Below, piece by piece: positions 32,942-42,853 of a DNA stretch of 64,000 bases; the stretch's first letter is position 1, and the number at the start of each line of letters is the position of its first letter. The stretch lies in the NCBI GenBank assembly GCA_030789695.1, contig CM061142.1, positions 602,897,659 to 602,961,658 on the forward strand. Reading direction: 5' to 3'. The notes under the pieces were generated by a model. The model was given only the letters and a program-made list of their open reading frames with translations. It was not told the DNA's origin and searched no databases. The position numbers were made by a program, and so were the translations under genes. The DNA is from Scilla litardierei. Taxonomy: Eukaryota > Streptophyta > Magnoliopsida > Asparagales > Asparagaceae.

Positions 32942-34511
32942 ATGGCGAAGACACGTATCCCCATCCGTCCCTCGAGTCCATCTCCCATGACCGTCGAGTC
33001 TCCTCCTACGGACCCCCCTTAATCCAAACGCCGCGCCAAATCGACCCATCCATCTTCCTCTTCGCCTCCTCTTAAGAAGAAGAGAACGACAATTGCGAAG
33101 CCTAGAGCCACATCTCAACCCAAGCAACAGCCTAAGAAGAAAATTTTGACTCCAGGCCCCTTTCGTGCTCCCACTCCTCCCGATGATTCTGACTCTGATT
33201 CCGGAGACCGATCCTACCGATAGGGCTCCTCCTCCTCCTCCTCCTCGACCTAGCACTCGTCCGTCTAAGGGAAAGGCTCCCATGCCTTTGGGCGGTATCG
33301 ATATATCGTTGTGTCACGATGACCCGTTGTGTCTCACGGCTTACAACCGTATTGAGCACTGTCCAGTGATATTGGAGCACTTCGTTTAGTTCTCAGATTT
33401 TCCACATCTCGTCGATCTTCTTTCCTCTAGCGGCCTTTTGGATTATCTTTGCCATGACCCCAAGGTGAACCCTCACCCGTACCCCCGACTCGTCAAATTA
33501 TTCTATGCAAATCGAGTACGGGGTGAGTATGATGACACCCACTCCATTGAGACCATTGTCTTGGGGACACGTATTGTCCTCACTGCAGAGATCTTAGGGG
33601 AGTTGATAGGTGTCTCATCCTCTGGCCTGCTTCCTGCTGATATCTCCGTGGATGACATCCACGATCTTGACCAGGCGATGCTTTCTGAGATGTTTCATGT
33701 CATCCCTCTCGCCATGATTGGCGTTCCCTCCAAATCATTTAAGCTGAATGCTTGGGTTCTCAATCTTATCCTGAAGTCATGCCCCCTTCTGAAGTACGGC
33801 TCCTCTAGCTTGCCCTCCCAGCCGTTCCTCAAGCTGATCTACGCTCTTTTCATGGGGAGCGAGATCAATTGGGCTCATATTATCTTAGATAAGATGGACT
33901 CTTTTGAATGTATCCGAAAGTCCACTAAATCTGCTCACATCCCATATCCTTGTCTGCTGACCCTTGTTTTTCGTCGTTTCGACGTCCCTCTCCCTCCCGA
34001 TGATGAGCGTCCTCTGGGTCCTCCCCTGAATGCGACGGCTGTCAAGAAGTCTCTTGCGGCGCTTCGTCACGTTCAGAGGACGACCCCTTCAGCTTCAGCT
34101 TCAGCTGCTCCTGCTCCTGCTCATACTCCGTCACTCGCTAAGTTTGCAGTTTCCCTGCGATGTGTGGAGTCTCGTGTTTCTCGTTCTGAGGAGATGCTAG
34201 CTCACATCTGTTCTCACTTGGGCATTGAGATTCCTCCTTCAGTTTCTGACGAGGAGGAAATGGATGAGGCTGATCTCCAGGAGCTTGTTGGTTCTCCTGC
34301 ACGTGCCCCAGCGGGTACGTCTGCTGCTGCTACTTCTGCTGCTGCTCCCGAGAGCACACCTGCTGCCACCATTCCTTCGGTGGATGTTTCTGCTGGTGAT
34401 CCCGAAACCACTCCTGCTATGACTCTCCCTTCTGTGGACACTCCAGTCGACCCAGTGACCACCACCCTTTCTGTAGAGCCTGCTGCTGCCGATCCTCCCT
34501 CCGCCTCCTGA
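32942..34511 (+). pseudogene. Sirevirus third ORF (so-called env-like), broken
   Basis: ATG at 32942-32944. The first 60 codons include SKRRAKS and PPLKKKRTTIAKPRA, classical basic nuclear-localisation-like clusters. A TAA at 33020, a frameshift near 33200 and a TAG at 33387 interrupt it. From 33438 it is open for 357 residues. The body has YPRLVKLFYANRV, IVLGTRIVLTAEILGELIGV and a helical middle, then a C-terminal Ala/Pro/Ser/Thr tail. I see no convincing signal peptide or transmembrane anchor. The layout (NLS, globular domain, Pro/Ser/Thr tail) resembles the Athila ORF3 proteins, so an envelope function is doubtful. Distant homology to the plant retrotransposon ORF family is an inference. 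Confidence 0.75.
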
Positions 34512-35420
34512 GCTTGCGTTGGAGGACTCTCCTATGTGCATCTGGATGATATATTTGTAGTGAGAGAGTGGGGTAGGATAGCAGGTGGTTATGGATTTTT
34601 TGATATTTTTGGATGTTTTGATGATACACTTTTTGTTGTATGTTCCTTTTTGATGTCTGTTGAGACATATGTTGTATGTGTGCACCGATCTTTTGATCGT
34701 TTTTATGTATGTTGGCGGATGTATACTTTTTGTTGTACCATGTTATATATATATATATATATATATACATCATGTTGACATTTACTTCTGTGTGCACATT
34801 ATATATCTTTTTGTCTCTGATGTTGACTTTGTCGCTCGACGACCATCTTGATTTAATAGAATTCATTCTATGAAAACATAGAATTCATTCTATGAAAACA
34901 TAGAATTGTTTTCCATGCACTAAATTCATTAAGAATGTTGATATTGGAGAGTTTTGATGATTTTATTTTTCGATTTTCGACTATGGGCTCGTTGGCATGC
35001 TTTGATTTACTTCGTATTTACCTTTGGTGTCATTTAAACCGTGGTTGTATTCTTCGACTCCTGTGCTTTTATTTATAGCCATTGTTGTTGTCGTTGATCT
35101 CCTCCCACTCTTTTTGCTAATGCCAAAGGGGGAGAGAATTAATAATGACGATGTGCTAAATGATTATTTAAAGCAATTTACCGTGAATCTAATTTGATAT
35201 GTTAGATCATGGGGGAGTTAAGATATAAAAATGGATTTAGATCCTAAATTTCAATAATTGGATTCACATTTTATATTTAACTCGTCTGCTTGATGCTTAT
35301 GATTATTAATTTATATGGAATTAACGTGTCTCAATGCAGGGGGAGTAAGTAAATTTCATTTGAATTATTATTATTGATTATTATTTATGTTGGTTTGTCA
35401 TCACCAAAAAGGGGGAGAAT
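34512..35420 (+). other. Sirevirus 3' untranslated region and polypurine tract
   Basis: Non-coding. It contains an (AT)n run at about 34744-34770, a 22-bp direct duplication GAATTCATTCTATGAAAACATA-like at about 34858-34903 that can also fold, and phrases CAAAGGGGGAGA (about 35126) and GCAGGGGGAGTAA (about 35337). The tract AAAAAGGGGGAGAA at 35407-35420 abuts the 3' LTR. Multiple purine tracts before the LTR are a Sirevirus trait. Confidence 0.8.
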
Positions 35421-35692
35421 ATTGATTATTGATTTCCCGGATTTGGTTTTGATGATGAACAAACGTAAATATCGTGAACTAACTCTTTGTGAGCGCAGTT
35501 ATGGAGATCGTCGCCAAAATTCTATGAACATCAAAAGCGACGTCTCAAGACTTCATAAAGCACGTGATCGTGTGCCTAAAGCTTCGTTGAAGCTCTAGGA
35601 GCATCATTGAAGTCAAGAGATTTGGATTGAAGCTTTTGAAGACGGTTCGTCAAGTTTTATTTATAGTCTTCTAGCTTCTTTTCGTAGAATGT
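35421..35692 (+). repeat. Sirevirus 3' LTR, first part
   Basis: Aligns with the start of the 5' LTR (25033 onward), with the first dinucleotide mutated (TA for TG). It is cut at 35692 by Athila-B after AATGT (35688-35692). The rest resumes at 48690. Confidence 0.93.
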
Positions 35693-36039
35693 TGATCGCT
35701 CCGGATATACACCCAGAGAACGGTTGTAGTTTTACCTCAAGCGCACGGTGTAGCGGCGAGCGGGATATCGAACACAGGGAGGACGAATGACCGTGCTTGT
35801 TCCCAATCAACCTGGCTATTTAAGAATAGAGAAAATTGCCTTGGGCGATCCTGTCACAATCGTCAGACAAATGTGCGAAATATTAAATCAAATAAAGAAC
35901 GTCTAGGGAATGGGGAATTCCCGCTACTCACCGTATTTCATAAATGTGGTTCGTCGGTATCAAAATTACTAGAAAGAGAATTCGGATGAACTAGTTGCAA
36001 CTGAATGTAGAACCAAGCTCACGCTCTCGCGCTGTTGCC

Positions 36040-36372
36040 GGTCTATAGCTATCCTAGGTTTGGGTCCAATCTCTTGCAAACCATAGCCTAGGAAAGCTAG
36101 CATTAGGATCAACATCATCGTCCAATTGCGCTCCGAGCCCAATCTCTTGCAAACTCGGTCCACAATCTAAATTAGGATAGTTCCTACCCGTCCAATCTCT
36201 TGCAAACGGGTATCGGCATGGAATTGCAACCGGAAATCCTGGTATCGGTCCAATCTCTTGCAAACCGATACTTCGAAAATCCGACTCCAACCCAATTCGG
36301 ATTTCTAGGGCTTCCTATCAATTTGGGATCCAATCTCTTGCAAATCCCAATTGATATGAATTCCTAGCTATC
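36040..36372 (-). other. Athila-B constant-loop hairpin series (3' LTR copy)
   Basis: Five loops: TCCAATCTCTTGCAAA at 36065, 36191, 36249 and 36329, and CCCAATCTCTTGCAAA at 36138. Stems differ but pair: AGCTATCCTAGG with CCTAGGAAAGCT, CCGAG with CTCGG, TACCCG with CGGGTA, GTATCGG with CCGATAC, and ATCAATTTGGGAT with ATCCCAATTGAT. On the element strand the loop reads TTTGCAAGAGATTGGA. The position, about 370-710 bp after the TATA-like box, predicts that it is transcribed. Confidence 0.8.
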
Positions 36373-36742
36373 CGTAGTAAATCGATCCTAATCTAATCCC
36401 TAATAGCGATTCTAGCTCAATTTCTACCAATTCATCACAAATAGGAAATAGGGCGTGTAGGGTTCATCCCCACGCCCCAAGACGTGGCGACTACTCACAA
36501 ATCATAGCAATAGCACAAAAATAATCAATGAAATAAGCAATAGAATTCATCACAACAATGATATAAACAATAAAAATAGAATTTTTAGGGAAGAGAGATG
36601 CAAACCAATGTAATTCTTCAATTAATCCAACAAAAATCCAAGTTTTCTCTCTTCTCCAATCACAATAATAAAGCTAAAAAGTAATCTAAAAAGCTACAAA
36701 AAATCTAAGAGAGAGGCTCTCTAAACTAGGGTAAAAACAGGG

Positions 36743-37220
36743 CTTAAATAGCCCCAAAAATCGTCCAAAAATCGTGACCAAAATACCCCTGCACAGCCTG
36801 TTTTCCGCAGTTTTTGCTACAGGCAGCGCATCACACTCGGCCGAGTGACAAAAGTCGCTCGGCCGAGTGAAAACCCTGTCATTTTCCAGTAAGTCGGGGG
36901 CTTCAGGGGTCTTCAGTTCGGGGCGGCTCGGCCGAGTGAGTTGTCGTCACTCGGCCGATGGCTTCAAGGCACTCGGGCGGACGTAATAATCCACTCGGCC
37001 GAGTGGGTCTTCTGAAGTTCAGGCGGCCAAAAAAACAGTAACTTCGATGTTTTGGAAGGGCCTCGTCTGGGCGCTACTCGGGCGGACGCGATATCGTCAC
37101 TCGGCCGATGTGGTCTTTGGTGCTCGGCCGAGTGCACATAGAAATCGTATCTGTTCAGGTCGGCCGAGCAGTGTCTCGCTGGTCGGCCGAGTGGCTCCTC
37201 CACTCGGCCGAGTGGGACAC
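36743..37220 (-). promoter_or_regulatory. Athila-B 3' LTR palindrome array and TATA-like box
   Basis: About a dozen ACTCGGCCGAGT-like sites between about 36835 and 37220, then in element orientation CTATTTAAG at 36751-36743. Confidence 0.65.
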
Positions 37221-37509
37221 AAAAAATGCCCAATCTGATTGTTTTGGCCTCCTCGTCGCTCCTGTGACGTCCATTCTTCTTCCGCTCCTCTCCAACAGCA
37301 AAATACCCCTCGGGGAGGTCGTTGGTGACCGTCTAAAGTGGGCGCATCTCAAGATCACTCCAAATCGCGCCAAATCACCTGAAATGCGACAAAAACAACA
37401 AATCGTGAAAAGCATCGCAATATCGTCGATATATCGTGAAAAACATGATTTGGGCGATCTAAATGGCATGCAAACATGCGGAAAAAAGGTGTAAAATGAG
37501 GAGTGATCA

Positions 37510-39483
37510 AAATCCCCCAAGCTTGCCTCTTACTCGTCCTCGAGGAAGATAAGTAAAAGGCGAAACCGGTGGATTCGGAAAATGGCGAAAAGAAACGAAA
37601 AATGAAAAACGAAGAAGAATGAAAACGAAATAGAATCAAGTAAGAAAGAAAGAAGCGAAGAGGTAGGATGCTAGATCATTTCCTCAGGACGTGGGTTTCA
37701 CTTACTCTTATAGCATGCACCGAATGAAAAACTCATGTCAAAGGATTTTATTTTGATATCATAGTATAATAGTGCAAGTAGAAATAGAAAACCCACGAAC
37801 AACGATATAATCATGAAAAACGGAATAATTTCAAAATCAACATCGTCTGAATCATTTAAAGCGGTATACATATCACAGATCACACACTTTTCAATTGAAC
37901 GCTTTCTATCTGGAGTATAAGAGTATCACACTATAGAATAGAGAGAATAGAAAAGTATGGATTTCATGAAATGAGTGCTAGGCTTAGATTTCTGGACTTC
38001 GTAAAACTAAAATAATCTCACCGAGTATAGAATATTACTTAGCCTAGGTTGTCGTGCAATGTCAAGTAGTCACTCTCTCACACATCAATGGATCCCCTCC
38101 CCCAAGCTTATCTACAAGCGTGGTGGCATAAAAAATATTTACATCCCCATTTTTATATACATATAGCTCCAAAAGTGATAAAAAGAAAGAAGGAAGGAAG
38201 AAAGTGAGATGGGATCTTTTGTTGAGGATTTTTTCTCTTTTTTTTTCTTTTCGATATAGCACATATACAATGATCCCAACTCAAAGAGAGATAATGATAT
38301 ACAAGAATGTTTTTCTCTCTTTTATTATTATTATTATTATTATTTTTTGGAATAAGAAACTTGGAGCTAGGAATTAATAGCGGGGGAAATGCCATAAAAT
38401 AGAATCACTAAGGGGAGATTCACCAATGATTTTAAAAGTAGAGAAATGATGTTCAAGATTTGTGGAGAAAGAAATAAATATAACTCTCGGTTCACTCTAT
38501 AAGACATGCATGACAACTTCAGCAGGGTAATCTAATCTACTCAGTTTCGATCACAAAAAAGCTAACTAATCCAGATATATCATAGCTAACATCATTCAAT
38601 CATCCTGAAGTGAAGTGTACAATTCATGCATACAGAAGTGATATAGGAAAAGAAATCAGTACTCCAGACATAGGCATTCAATGCGTGAATCTTGGTGTGT
38701 TTTCTGTGATAGCATACAGGCATTCAATGCGTGAATCTTGGTGTGTTTTCTGTGATAGCATACATATGAACATTCAGACTCAGCTAATAATAAAATTTCA
38801 TCCATTTTCATGCGGAAAAAGGTGTGGGTTACTATTCTAAATGCAAAGCAAGTCATAGCATCTGATATCTGAAATAAAACCTAAGACATGACAAATATAG
38901 CATGCATATAGAATAAGCTAAATCCAACGTCATCATCATCACAGAAAAGTCATCTCTAGCATGAGATGAAAAAGAAATAAAGATAAAGGGAAAAATAGAA
39001 CTATGCAATGCGGCACACGGGAAAATAAGAAAAACGTGGTGCATGGCAAAAATAAAAAGAAAAATGATGAAAAATAAGTGCAAAGGCGAAAAAATAAAAA
39101 TAAAGGTGGCAAAAAGAAAAAGAACGTGAGAACTCACTCCCCCAAGCTAAATGGCACAGTGTCCTCAATGTGCTAAGTGTGGCACACCGAGAGACAAGCG
39201 ATGTGAGGGGCAAGTGAGGAAGCATGCATGGACAAGTGAAAAAATAAAAAAGAAAAATAAAGAAATGAAAATATGATGCGGACATGATGCATGCACGGAT
39301 AGGAGTGAAACAGATATATAAGTGGCACCAAAAACTCTCCCTCTCTCCCAAAAAGGATATATATAGATATGATCAAAAATAGAATCCCAAAATAAATGAG
39401 GGGAGGGGGTGGACAAAAGTGCATCAGGACCCAGCAGAAACGGGCAGCACAACGGCATGAATGGATCAAGGCATCAAGGGTGC
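37510..39483 (-). other. Athila-B region downstream of ORF3, with repeated polypurine tracts
   Basis: Non-coding. Tracts CCCCCAAGCT occur at 37514 (next to the LTR; presumed plus-strand primer), about 38100 and about 39141. The last is followed by CAGTGTCCTCAATGTGCT, a hairpin-like phrase conserved in the derivative at 2530 and 7255. A TTA run lies near 38323-38346. No gene is seen. Confidence 0.8.
38672..38763 (+). repeat. 46-bp tandem duplication
   Basis: Two adjacent copies starting AGGCATTCAATGCGTGAATC at 38672 and 38718, identical by eye. The derivative has a single copy near 6805-6850, so the duplication is private to Athila-B. Confidence 0.85.
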
Positions 39484-41634
39484 CTAAGAAGGTGGTGCTG
39501 CGCCGTCTCCGTCCTGAGGCGGAGGTGGTGGTGGTGGTGTAGGGTGCTGAGCGGGGGTGGGCGTGGAAGTGGAAGCAGGTCTAGTGTGTGTGGAAGTGTG
39601 TGTGGGAACCTGCTGGGTGGGTGGGGGAACGCGTGGGAGACGCTCCAAGACCTGTGTAAGGCAGTAGTGGATCTGGGGGATCAGCTCGAAGCGTCCAGCC
39701 ATCGCAGAGACGGTGGAGGACAGGGTCCTAAGGTCACCTCTAAGACCACTCACCGCCAACTCAAGAGCACGTATGCTCTGCAATACAGTGTCGGGCGGGG
39801 GTGGTGCAGAGGGACGCACCGGGCGAGGCTGGGCAGGTCTGGGCTGGCGTACGTGAGTGGAGTATGTAACGGGCTCAGCAGGGAAGGGAACAAAAGGTGC
39901 TGCGCCTGGAAATGTGGGCCGGGCCTCAGTGTGAGGCCGGGGCGGGCGGTGAGAAGTGGAGGCGGCAGCAGCGAAAGAAGAGTACAAAAGTGGCTGCGAG
40001 GCAGCTAGAGAGGTCAGTGGCACAGAAGTGTGGACAGACGCCACGACGCTCTCAGAAAATACGGCAGGGGTGGAGACAGAGGTAACTATCGCTGGGGCGG
40101 AAGTGTGTGGACCAAAAGGCGCGACCCCAACGGAGATCATGCTAGCCATGGTCTCCACGACCGCGGCAAATGAGGGATCTCCACTCTCAACAAAGGTCGG
40201 CGGGCGCTCGGGGAGAGCGGAGCAAAGAGGCTCCACGGACAGAGGGCCAGAGGTGGCAGTGGGAGTGGTGGGGACAGCCTCGGAAGTGGTGACAGTGGTG
40301 GGAGTGGGCTCAGCAAAAGTACTCTCGACACCGACAGCGGTGTCGGGAGCAGCGGAAACATCTGGTACGGGCTGAGGGGCCACTGGGTCAAAAGGGTCGG
40401 CGGCAGGCTCGGCAGGGTGTGTAGCAGGGTCTGCGGGGGCAGCCTGGGCAGCGTGGGCCTGCTCGGCCTCCTCGGCCTCGAGCACGTAGGCGGCGGGGAT
40501 GAGAACATCCATCGCCGGGAGCCAGTCGACGTGGGCTGGTGCAATATGGGTCCGAGCAGGGCTCGGGAGAATCATGTAGTCGGCACCGAAAGGGCCGTGC
40601 AACCAGACCCAGTGACGCTCACCATGCGGACGAAGCATCTTCATCCGGGCCATAACGTCTATCGACAGAGAAGTGGGGCCCGGGACGCGTCGCAAGTCGT
40701 CAGGTAGGTCCTCGCCGGTCATCATGGTAAGCAGGGTGATCAGACCGCCGCAGCAGATCGGTGAGCGAGCGCCCACCGATACAATGATGCGGTCTAAAAA
40801 CCAAGCCGCAATGTCGATCACGACGGCGGGGACAAGCTCGTCTCCATCCCTAGATAGAGCTCTGGGACGTGTCATCGCATAGAGCATGTAGAGCTCTGGC
40901 GTAGACATCGTGCCCGGCTCATATCTGGCCAAAAAGGTGGTCGCCATGAGGCGCTGGGCAATGCGTAGGCAGGGGTGGACAATGGCCGAGGCCTTGGCCC
41001 TACTAGGGTCAAAGGCAGCGTGGTGGCTAGTAATCCGGGCCCAGAAGGCACCGGCGTCAAAGGAGGGTGGGGGGATATGGGTAGGACCGTAACCGCGATC
41101 GGCACCGGGGACAGCGGGCCAAGAGAAGAAAGCTCTCATCATATCGAGAGTGACCTGGCACTCTCGATCCATGAACCTGAATGAGCTTCCCTCATCGGTC
41201 TGGGCGATCGAACTCAAAACCTCAAGTGTCGGGCGGGTAAAAGTATCCGCCGACACCTGGAAAAAATCTCGCCAGCCCACGTTGTCGTACAACGTGAGCA
41301 TCCCCTCAAGTACCCCCAGGCGTCCTAGGTCAGCGAGGTGTGCAAACCTAGAGGGTACGATCGAGCGCTGGGAGATACGCTCGAAGACGGCGCGGTGTGC
41401 GTCGTCTCGGAACGTAATCCCGAGCGGCCCGACCAGTGGAGCCGGTGGTGGTGGCTGTGCAGCGGCGGGGAGAGGCTGTGCGGGCTGGGGGTGCACTGCA
41501 GGCTGTGCGGGGTGTGCGGCGTGTGTGGGGGAAGGAGGAGGAGACTCTTCCACCTCGTGGGCGGGGCCGGCATCATCCAACCGCTTCCGCTTAGCGGAAG
41601 GTCTCCTCGTCCGAGGCCGTGTCCGGGGCGGCAT
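39484..41634 (-). CDS. Athila-B third ORF (ORF3), intact 716 residues
   Basis: Single open frame, ATG at 41634. The N-terminus is strongly basic (RTRPRTRRPSAKRKRLDDAG), a nuclear-localisation-like signal, followed by a Pro/Ala linker (residues about 30-75). The globular part (about 75-370) has GVLEGMLTLYDNVGWRDFFQ, PTLEVLSSIA, FRFMDRECQVTLDMMRAFFS, CCGGLITLLTMM and PGPTSLSIDVMARM. These match the Athila-A ORF3 in order. A long Pro/Ser/Thr-rich tail includes a possible short helix, IRALELAVSGLRGDLRTLSS. It belongs to the Athila ORF1-type family of unknown function. It is GC-rich compared with its surroundings. There is no signal peptide or membrane segment, contrary to the env-like label often given to ORFs in this place. 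Confidence 0.88.
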   Translation of the reverse strand: MPPRTRPRTRRPSAKRKRLDDAGPAHEVEESPPPSPTHAAHPAQPAVHPQPAQPLPAAAQPPPPAPLVGPLGITFRDDAHRAVFERISQRSIVPSRFAHLADLGRLGVLEGMLTLYDNVGWRDFFQVSADTFTRPTLEVLSSIAQTDEGSSFRFMDRECQVTLDMMRAFFSWPAVPGADRGYGPTHIPPPSFDAGAFWARITSHHAAFDPSRAKASAIVHPCLRIAQRLMATTFLARYEPGTMSTPELYMLYAMTRPRALSRDGDELVPAVVIDIAAWFLDRIIVSVGARSPICCGGLITLLTMMTGEDLPDDLRRVPGPTSLSIDVMARMKMLRPHGERHWVWLHGPFGADYMILPSPARTHIAPAHVDWLPAMDVLIPAAYVLEAEEAEQAHAAQAAPADPATHPAEPAADPFDPVAPQPVPDVSAAPDTAVGVESTFAEPTPTTVTTSEAVPTTPTATSGPLSVEPLCSALPERPPTFVESGDPSFAAVVETMASMISVGVAPFGPHTSAPAIVTSVSTPAVFSESVVASVHTSVPLTSLAASQPLLYSSFAAAASTSHRPPRPHTEARPTFPGAAPFVPFPAEPVTYSTHVRQPRPAQPRPVRPSAPPPPDTVLQSIRALELAVSGLRGDLRTLSSTVSAMAGRFELIPQIHYCLTQVLERLPRVPPPTQQVPTHTSTHTRPASTSTPTPAQHPTPPPPPPPQDGDGAAPPS

Positions 41635-42178
41635 ATCGGCCCCGAGCGAGCCGAAAAGTGAAAAAGTGTGGCGTGTGCAAAAAGAATGGAAACAGTATAC
41701 CCAAACACGCCGCGAGTGCTAAGCAGTGGAAGCGTGCGAAGTCCGCGCCTCCACGAAGTCCAAAACAGCCCGTAGAAGCTCCCCTGAGCTCCCCTAAGCT
41801 CCAAAAAGCAATCTGCGCATGAAAAGACGATATCAGCGAGTAATATTCAAAATGCATGGAGTATTAGGGGTATAACAGATAGATATAGGAATTGATTCGG
41901 GTTAGGGGTTCGATTAATACACGGATCCTCGAAAAATACGCAAAAAGAGGAGAAAACGGGCAAAACAAGCTATACCGGAGGTGACCGGAGACAAGGCCGC
42001 CGGCAGCGACTCGGGCGGGGCGCGGCGATGGTCGGCCGGTGGTGGCTGGCCGAGCGGCGGCGCGCGCGGGCTTGGTCGGGCGAGTGAGGGCGAGAGCGAG
42101 GGGGTTCGGGCGAAGCAGCTGAAGGGGCGCGGGGGATTTGGGGTTTTTTGCGTTTCGAAATCCGCGCCCCCCTCTCCC

Positions 42179-42540
42179 TTATATAATAAAAGTTACGACT
42201 CGGCCGAGTGACGTGGTCACTCGGCCGAGCGAGGCCAATGAAAATTTCCTCCCCGCTATCGCTTCGGCCGAGTGGCTTTGCCAGCCTCGGCCGAGTGGAG
42301 TAAGTCCATTCGGCCGAGTGACTCAAGCTACTCGGCATGACTCGCCCTAGGAGGGTATCCGTTTCACTCGGCCGAGTGAACGAATGTACTCGGCCGAGTA
42401 GCAGTTATATCGAAATCAAGAAAATAAACAGAGAGTTGGGTACAGCAGACTTCTCTCGTTCGTGAGCGGCTCGGCCGGACGAACTTGTGTACTCGGCCGA
42501 GTGACTAGTATACTCGGCCGAGCGAGCCTTGTGTTCTGCT
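42179..42540 (-). promoter_or_regulatory. Internal palindrome array with TATA box upstream of Athila-B ORF3
   Basis: About eleven ACTCGGCCGAGT-type sites from about 42198 to 42527. In element orientation they are followed within about 15 bp by TATATAA at 42185-42179, about 545 bp before the ORF3 ATG. The stretch after the TATA box is GC-rich. Motif and order are those of the Athila-B LTR promoter. The remaining non-coding DNA (41635-42178 and 42541-42792) shows no gene. Confidence 0.7.
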
Positions 42541-42792
42541 GTTTGTCTTCGTTTTGGCTCTAAACACTGTCTTTCTTCCTCCAATCGATTTCATCTTCCT
42601 CCTAAGCGTTGAGCGCCTTCTTGGGGCGCTCCTCGTCGTCTCGTTCCTACTCCTCATGATGGATCTACCTATCTCCTCTCCTGTCAAGAAAAATAGGACC
42701 CGTTATCACAAAATTTTTGGTCGAATGACTCAAAACACTAAAAATTTCTAAAACGAAAATAAAGAAAAAGTAAAAATAAAGCAAAAACCATC

Positions 42793-42840
42793 GGGTTGCC
42801 TCCCGACAAGCGCTCGTTTAAGGTCGTGAGCTCGACCCCC
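42793..42840 (-). other. Conserved GGGAGGCAACCC motif after integrase
   Basis: Plus-strand GGGTTGCCTCCC at 42793-42804, with GACAAGCGCT and GCTCGACCCCC beside it. Same module as Athila-A 24569-24620. It lies just after the pol stop at 42854. Confidence 0.75.
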
Positions 42841-42853
42841 TATAATTTTTCAA

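Larger units (their letters stand above)
35693..37509 (-). repeat. Athila-B 3' LTR
   Basis: 1817 bp, plus-strand TGATCGCTCC to GAGTGATCA, matching 46872-48689 almost throughout. It carries hairpins, a TATA-like box and a palindrome array as described separately. Frames within it that read as proteins (for example on the minus strand near 36000-36290) are translations of hairpin repeats, not genes. Confidence 0.96.

Noticed and set aside
35969..36290. Minus-strand frames with repeated LQEIGP/ARDWT phrases, duplicated at 47148-47469
   Set aside because: They are translations of the constant hairpin loop sequence in the LTR, in shifting frames; no gene evidence.
36040..37220. Possible CRISPR-like array (regular repeats TCCAATCTCTTGCAAA and CTCGGCCGAG)
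   Set aside because: Plant retrotransposon LTR context; spacings are irregular, flanks are complementary stems and not spacers, and there are no cas genes.
39484..41634. Annotating the Athila ORF3 as an envelope glycoprotein
   Set aside because: No signal peptide, no transmembrane anchor and no cleavage or fusion features seen; the basic N-terminus argues for a nuclear protein.
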